Shown: positions 60,185 through 64,000 of the stretch, piece by piece
Numbering within the stretch: position 1 is the stretch's first letter
Layout: every line of letters begins with the position of its first letter
Assembly (NCBI GenBank): GCA_039105265.1
Contig: JAPFFF010000011.1
Coordinates: 5,394,001 to 5,458,000, forward strand
DNA length: 64,000 nucleotides
Direction of reading: 5' to 3'
Origin: Tritrichomonas musculus
Taxonomy: Eukaryota; Parabasalia; Tritrichomonadida; Tritrichomonadidae
The notes under the pieces: model-generated
What the model was told of the DNA's origin: nothing
Database searches by the model: none
What the model saw: the letters and a program-made list of their open reading frames with translations, nothing else
Made by a program: the position numbers and the translations under genes

Positions 60185-60484
60185 ATGTCAGAACAAGAAA
60201 TTTTAGAATCCTTAGCTGAGATTAAACAACTTTTGAACGAAATCTTACACAAACAACACAAACCTAAAACAAGAACAGCACCATTCAACAAAAGCAAAAA
60301 TATGAATGAAGATCAAAGAAAGCAAGTTATAGAGTATATACAAAATGAGGATAACAAAGCTGAAATAGCAAAGTTACCAAAACACAAACAAATCTCATAT
60401 GTAAGACGAGAACTCAAAGAAAAATATAATATAAATTTGTCTATTTACATGACTGACAAACTTATAAATAAGCTTAACTTTTGA
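60185..60484 (+). CDS. 99-aa protein with 'NxSKxx...YM' domain (family C)
   Basis: Short helical N-terminus (MSEQEILESLAEIKQLLNEI) and the domain APFNKSKNMNEDQRK to LSIYMTDKLIN, the most compact version of the family at 2074, 19201 and 42471. It lacks the acidic linker. The last 11 bases overlap the convergent fibre gene. Confidence 0.65.
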   Translation: MSEQEILESLAEIKQLLNEILHKQHKPKTRTAPFNKSKNMNEDQRKQVIEYIQNEDNKAEIAKLPKHKQISYVRRELKEKYNINLSIYMTDKLINKLNF

Positions 60485-63359
60485 ATACTGCAAGTATATT
60501 TTCACTTATAATACTAGTAATAATTCCCACTGTCATTCTTCTTATTTTTGCAGTAATAGCAGTAGCACCAGCAAGAATCTTTAGTTTATTGTCATCATCT
60601 ATGAAAACTTCATCTCCTGTACAATAGCAACTCGAGTCTGTAACACGCACAAGATAATCTCCGTGAGTAGCAAACGTAATTGCGCTATTTTTGGCATCTA
60701 TACTAGTACAAATTCCTACGTACTCTTTCCATGTTCCTTGTGTTTTCACAGAGCAAATACAGTCAGTGGTATCCTCTAATGTAGAAACTTCCCAAACATC
60801 ATTCTTTCTTTTGTACACGTTTCCAGTAAGATAAACGGGAGCTCCAACTATGAAATCAGAAATAGAGTTTACAGAAGTTTCTATAGGAGCGTAGTGTGTA
60901 ATAGTAGTACTATTTGCTATTGTTCCTGTTATTGTTCCTGATACACGCAAATTACCACCAATATTTAAATTACTATATAGTGTAGTATTTGTATCTTGAA
61001 AACTTTTTCTAGTAACATTTAAAAGTTGTCCAGCATCAACATTTATATTAAACTGGCCACAACTTCCTTCTGTATTATATCTGTATGTGAATTCTGCACT
61101 TTTATCTTCATTTTCACCAAAAACTATATATTTACCCTTATTATTTTTATAACAACCATTAATAACCGTATTGTACTGCGGGTGTATATTTATTGTACCT
61201 TCTATAGTTGAATTCCCCGTAGTTTTCACATATTTTTCATTTGCTGTGACTTCTGTAAGTAGAGGTTCGAAATTAATATTGTGTGGATTTTGAAGATAAG
61301 TTTTCTTATCAATTTTATCATATCTCAAGAAATCTGTATTAGAATCATCAGAAATTATAAAAGTACTGTGTGTAAGGCCAAAATTAACTTCATTATATGT
61401 AGAACCATAATTTATAATCTTCAAAGCTGGATCTCCATAATTTGATTCTAAAGACACATGTTTACTATTATCGGTGTTCGCCATCACGATAGAATTCTTT
61501 TCTGCATCATACTTAAACAAATTATCTTTTGTTAGTTCTTCTACTAATTTTACAGTAGGTACAGCAACATCATTTGTGGTAGAACTTTCATCATACTGCT
61601 GTGAATTTACTACAGTTGGAATATCTGTTTTGAGAGCATATGGTTCTAGATCAGGAATTGCAGGAATATCACTTTTCAGAGCACAGTCGCTATTTTGCAC
61701 TTCTTCTAGATAATTTTCTGGAATATAACATTCTCTATCTTTATAAGTTGATTTCACTAATTTTACGTTAATACGGTACTCAAAAGCGTAAGAAATAAGA
61801 TCATACATGCTATCATGTATATACAATATTTTTAGGTTACGACAATTATAAAACATACTTTCACACGACTGAAACATGGCTGTTATGATTAAGTTTGAAA
61901 TATCTATAACTTCTAAAACTGTACAGGCCATAAATATACTTCCAATATTTACCACATTCTTCGAATAGAACATAGATAAATCAGCTTCCTTTAGTTTATT
62001 ACATTCTATAAACATCCAACTGAAATTTGTACATAAATTATTACTATATCTCTTATCAAATTTTATAGTCTCTAGGTTTCTACATTTATTTGCAAAATCT
62101 GAGCAAATTGTAACATTAGAAATATCAAAGTTTGTGAAATCAATATGAATTACGGTTTTAGAACAATTTCCAAAAGTATACAAAGAAGTTATATCTTTAC
62201 CATTGAAATCAGTAGCAACAGTGATACTTGCAGGACAATTTTTATTAAGCTGAATAGAATTAAATTTGACAACATTACCATTATAAACTATACTTGGAAC
62301 AAACTTTGTTAACTTCGCTACTGTTTCTAGAGTAGTGATCCTACCATTACTAACATTATAAGTATAATCACCATAAGTAAAAACATTTTCTGTCACAGTT
62401 TTTACAAACAAAATTGTAGTTTCACTGTCAACCTTACATTTTATATATCCGACTTTGTCACTCTCATAAGCAACATAACCTGAAACATACTCAGCTGTAT
62501 CTTCTATTTTTACATATACTTCTTTGTCATTTGCGCTTATATTATGTGTAATAGTGAATGAGGTAGAAGTTCCATCTTCAAATATAGCTTTTACAGATAA
62601 AGTACGTTCTTTTCTATTATATCTTTCATCTGCTGTGACTTCTGTAAGAAAAGGTTTCTGATCCTCAAGATTACAGGGATTTGCTAATAAAGTTTGTTTC
62701 TCATCTTTATCATAATGAAGAATAATATTATCATTTATATCACTTATTAAAAAACCACAGGGTGTAGCGCCAAAACTAACTTCATTATAAGAAGAATCAT
62801 AATTCACAATCTTTAAAGCTGGATTTCCATAATGTGATTCTAAAGATACACATTTATTATTATCTGTGTTTGTCATCACAATTTCATTTTTTCCAGTATC
62901 ATACGTAAATAAATTATGTTTCGTCGTCAAATCTTCCACTAATTTTACAGTAGGAACCACGTTATCATTTGTAGTAGAACTTTCATCATACTGCTGTGAA
63001 TTTACTACAGTTGGAATATCATCTTTTAGTCTATATTTTTCATCTGCAACAGCTGTAGTTAAGAGAGTTGTATCTTCATAAATAAGATCATTTTTCTTGC
63101 GATATTCATTTTCAAGTTCCTTATTTGAAACATAATTCAGGATTTCTTTATTAAATTCTTCGGTCTTAAGAAACTCAAATAAGTCTGTAGAAAGTGCATA
63201 TGGTTCCAACATTTTTTTGATTTCCTCAACATTTATATTCGGACTTGAACTAACTCCACCTTGACACGAGTATTTTCTTATATATTCTATGATAAGCTCG
63301 TCTATAGTATTTACTTTCTTAATACTGCCAGCCTGCTCTATTGTGAACATTTTGGACAT
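60474..63359 (-). CDS. Fibre protein with BspA/DUF285-like repeats, 961 aa
   Basis: MSKMFTIEQAGSIKKVNTID start. Two copies of VVNSQQYDESSTTND plus following residues (about 115 and 580) show an internal duplication with the fibre motif YALKTDIP. Between them, about residues 356-526, are Cys/Leu repeats of the pattern DISNVTxCSDFANKCRNLE, FxWMFIECNKLKEADLS, ESMFYNCRNLKILYI, like DUF285/BspA leucine-rich repeats of bacterial and trichomonad surface proteins. The C-terminal 144 residues (TITHYAPIET...LAVFKS) match 23274-23708. Probably a particle fibre with an adhesion-type module. Confidence 0.7.
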   Translation of the reverse strand: MSKMFTIEQAGSIKKVNTIDELIIEYIRKYSCQGGVSSSPNINVEEIKKMLEPYALSTDLFEFLKTEEFNKEILNYVSNKELENEYRKKNDLIYEDTTLLTTAVADEKYRLKDDIPTVVNSQQYDESSTTNDNVVPTVKLVEDLTTKHNLFTYDTGKNEIVMTNTDNNKCVSLESHYGNPALKIVNYDSSYNEVSFGATPCGFLISDINDNIILHYDKDEKQTLLANPCNLEDQKPFLTEVTADERYNRKERTLSVKAIFEDGTSTSFTITHNISANDKEVYVKIEDTAEYVSGYVAYESDKVGYIKCKVDSETTILFVKTVTENVFTYGDYTYNVSNGRITTLETVAKLTKFVPSIVYNGNVVKFNSIQLNKNCPASITVATDFNGKDITSLYTFGNCSKTVIHIDFTNFDISNVTICSDFANKCRNLETIKFDKRYSNNLCTNFSWMFIECNKLKEADLSMFYSKNVVNIGSIFMACTVLEVIDISNLIITAMFQSCESMFYNCRNLKILYIHDSMYDLISYAFEYRINVKLVKSTYKDRECYIPENYLEEVQNSDCALKSDIPAIPDLEPYALKTDIPTVVNSQQYDESSTTNDVAVPTVKLVEELTKDNLFKYDAEKNSIVMANTDNSKHVSLESNYGDPALKIINYGSTYNEVNFGLTHSTFIISDDSNTDFLRYDKIDKKTYLQNPHNINFEPLLTEVTANEKYVKTTGNSTIEGTINIHPQYNTVINGCYKNNKGKYIVFGENEDKSAEFTYRYNTEGSCGQFNINVDAGQLLNVTRKSFQDTNTTLYSNLNIGGNLRVSGTITGTIANSTTITHYAPIETSVNSISDFIVGAPVYLTGNVYKRKNDVWEVSTLEDTTDCICSVKTQGTWKEYVGICTSIDAKNSAITFATHGDYLVRVTDSSCYCTGDEVFIDDDNKLKILAGATAITAKIRRMTVGIITSIISENILAVFKS

Positions 63360-63364
63360 AATAA

Positions 63365-64000
63365 ATGATGTTCGACATAGATGAAGAAATTATCAAGAGC
63401 CAAGTAAAAAATAAAGACTATAGAAATATGCTAGTGTTTATGTATGTAAACTGGACTAGTGTGACTGACACAAATAAAGAAATTATTCTTCGGAATATCA
63501 TAGAAATTGCCAACAATTCTAAAAATTATGTAAAAGATGCCCAAGATAAACTACAAGAAATGTTGACTTTTTACAAAACTAGACCTAAAGGGAGTCAACG
63601 CCAGAAAGCTGATTTAGCAAAAATATTAGAGTCAAAAGCAAAATATTTTCAAGATATATCTTCATATGTGAAACCTACATCATATGTAAAACTTAATATT
63701 CCTAACAAAACCAAACAAAAGAAACCTCCCCTAATTAATATTGTTGATGATGATGATGATACTGCTGAACTTAAAATAGAAGAGGAAGAAGAACCCGAAT
63801 CTGATAAACATTATTACAGAAACAGATATAATGAAGATTTATCTACGCTTACTAACATAATTGTACTTGAAAAAAATGTTGCAGACTCACTTTTGTTATA
63901 CTACAGAATTGCAGATGATCCTGATAAATATCCTTTATTCAACAAAAAGGATACAAAGCAAATTAGGTCTCTTGTAGAAACTTTGACAAAGAATATTGAT
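63365..64000 (+). CDS. Hypothetical acidic protein (partial, runs off right edge)
   Basis: Open for 212 codons from MMFDIDEEIIKSQVKNK to the window end. Helical, with an acidic tract (IVDDDDDTAELKIEEEEEPE at about 130-155). Its start is 5 bp from the divergent fibre start, so the two share a promoter. No family recognised. Confidence 0.55.
   Translation, partial: MMFDIDEEIIKSQVKNKDYRNMLVFMYVNWTSVTDTNKEIILRNIIEIANNSKNYVKDAQDKLQEMLTFYKTRPKGSQRQKADLAKILESKAKYFQDISSYVKPTSYVKLNIPNKTKQKKPPLINIVDDDDDTAELKIEEEEEPESDKHYYRNRYNEDLSTLTNIIVLEKNVADSLLLYYRIADDPDKYPLFNKKDTKQIRSLVETLTKNID

Overview
The window looks like eukaryotic, most likely protist, DNA made almost entirely of Maverick/Polinton-type elements (large DNA transposons related to viruses). 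Support: two classes of B-family DNA polymerase with the exonuclease and palm motifs typical of protein-primed enzymes, a retroviral-type integrase, six copies of an FtsK/HerA-like packaging ATPase, large probable capsid proteins, KilA-N proteins and fibre-like proteins. Genes are intron-free and tightly packed, AT-rich to different degrees in different segments, and no host housekeeping gene is visible. Dense nested Mavericks, few introns and a BspA/DUF285-like repeat fit a parabasalid such as Trichomonas vaginalis. The host is an inference, not a reading.

Every recognisable element end begins AGTAGT (or ends ACTACT), and most joins between segments fall exactly at such an end, so the window reads as elements inserted into one another. 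Segments: (1) <1-5372, right arm of a family-D element (coiled-coil protein, two small genes, KilA-N, SVVP protein), ending inside (2) 5373-8259, right arm of a family-A element (capsid-side cassette, ATPase, 385-bp terminal repeat), which ends inside the polymerase gene of (3) 8260-17802 (polymerase, 1602-aa fibre, 248-aa protein, minisatellite, 264-bp inverted-repeat unit). (4) 17803-22661, family-B right arm, ends inside (5) a fibre gene fragment, 22662-23708. (6) About 23945-30009, family-E left arm, whose capsid gene is cut by (7) a family-D left end at 30010 carrying the SVVP gene. An internal join near 31550 leads to (8) a deleted family-A arm to 35773, which cuts (9) a second family-B arm, 35774-45930. 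That arm contains a complete 3560-bp nested element, 38867-42426, with 91-bp terminal repeats and a direct target duplication. (10) 45931-46175 is a remnant. (11) 46176-54691 is a well-preserved family-D left arm (ATPase, capsid, integrase). (12) 54692->64000 is a family-C left arm (complete HNH-containing polymerase and a BspA-like fibre gene), with its terminal repeat shared with family A.

The same capsid-side module recurs: a 150-aa unknown protein converging on and overlapping the ATPase, a 39-49-aa membrane protein, an ARILSSEND-type protein, a 76-aa coiled-coil protein, a small glycine/lysine-rich peptide protein, and the probable capsid protein. The tiny membrane protein is present in all five cassettes where its position is intact. 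A TATTTTTG-like box sits just upstream of many start codons. Together the genes describe protein-primed replication (polymerase), integration (integrase), and particle building and DNA packaging (capsid, peptide, ATPase, fibres). Most copies here are broken; family C, which runs off the right edge, is the best preserved.
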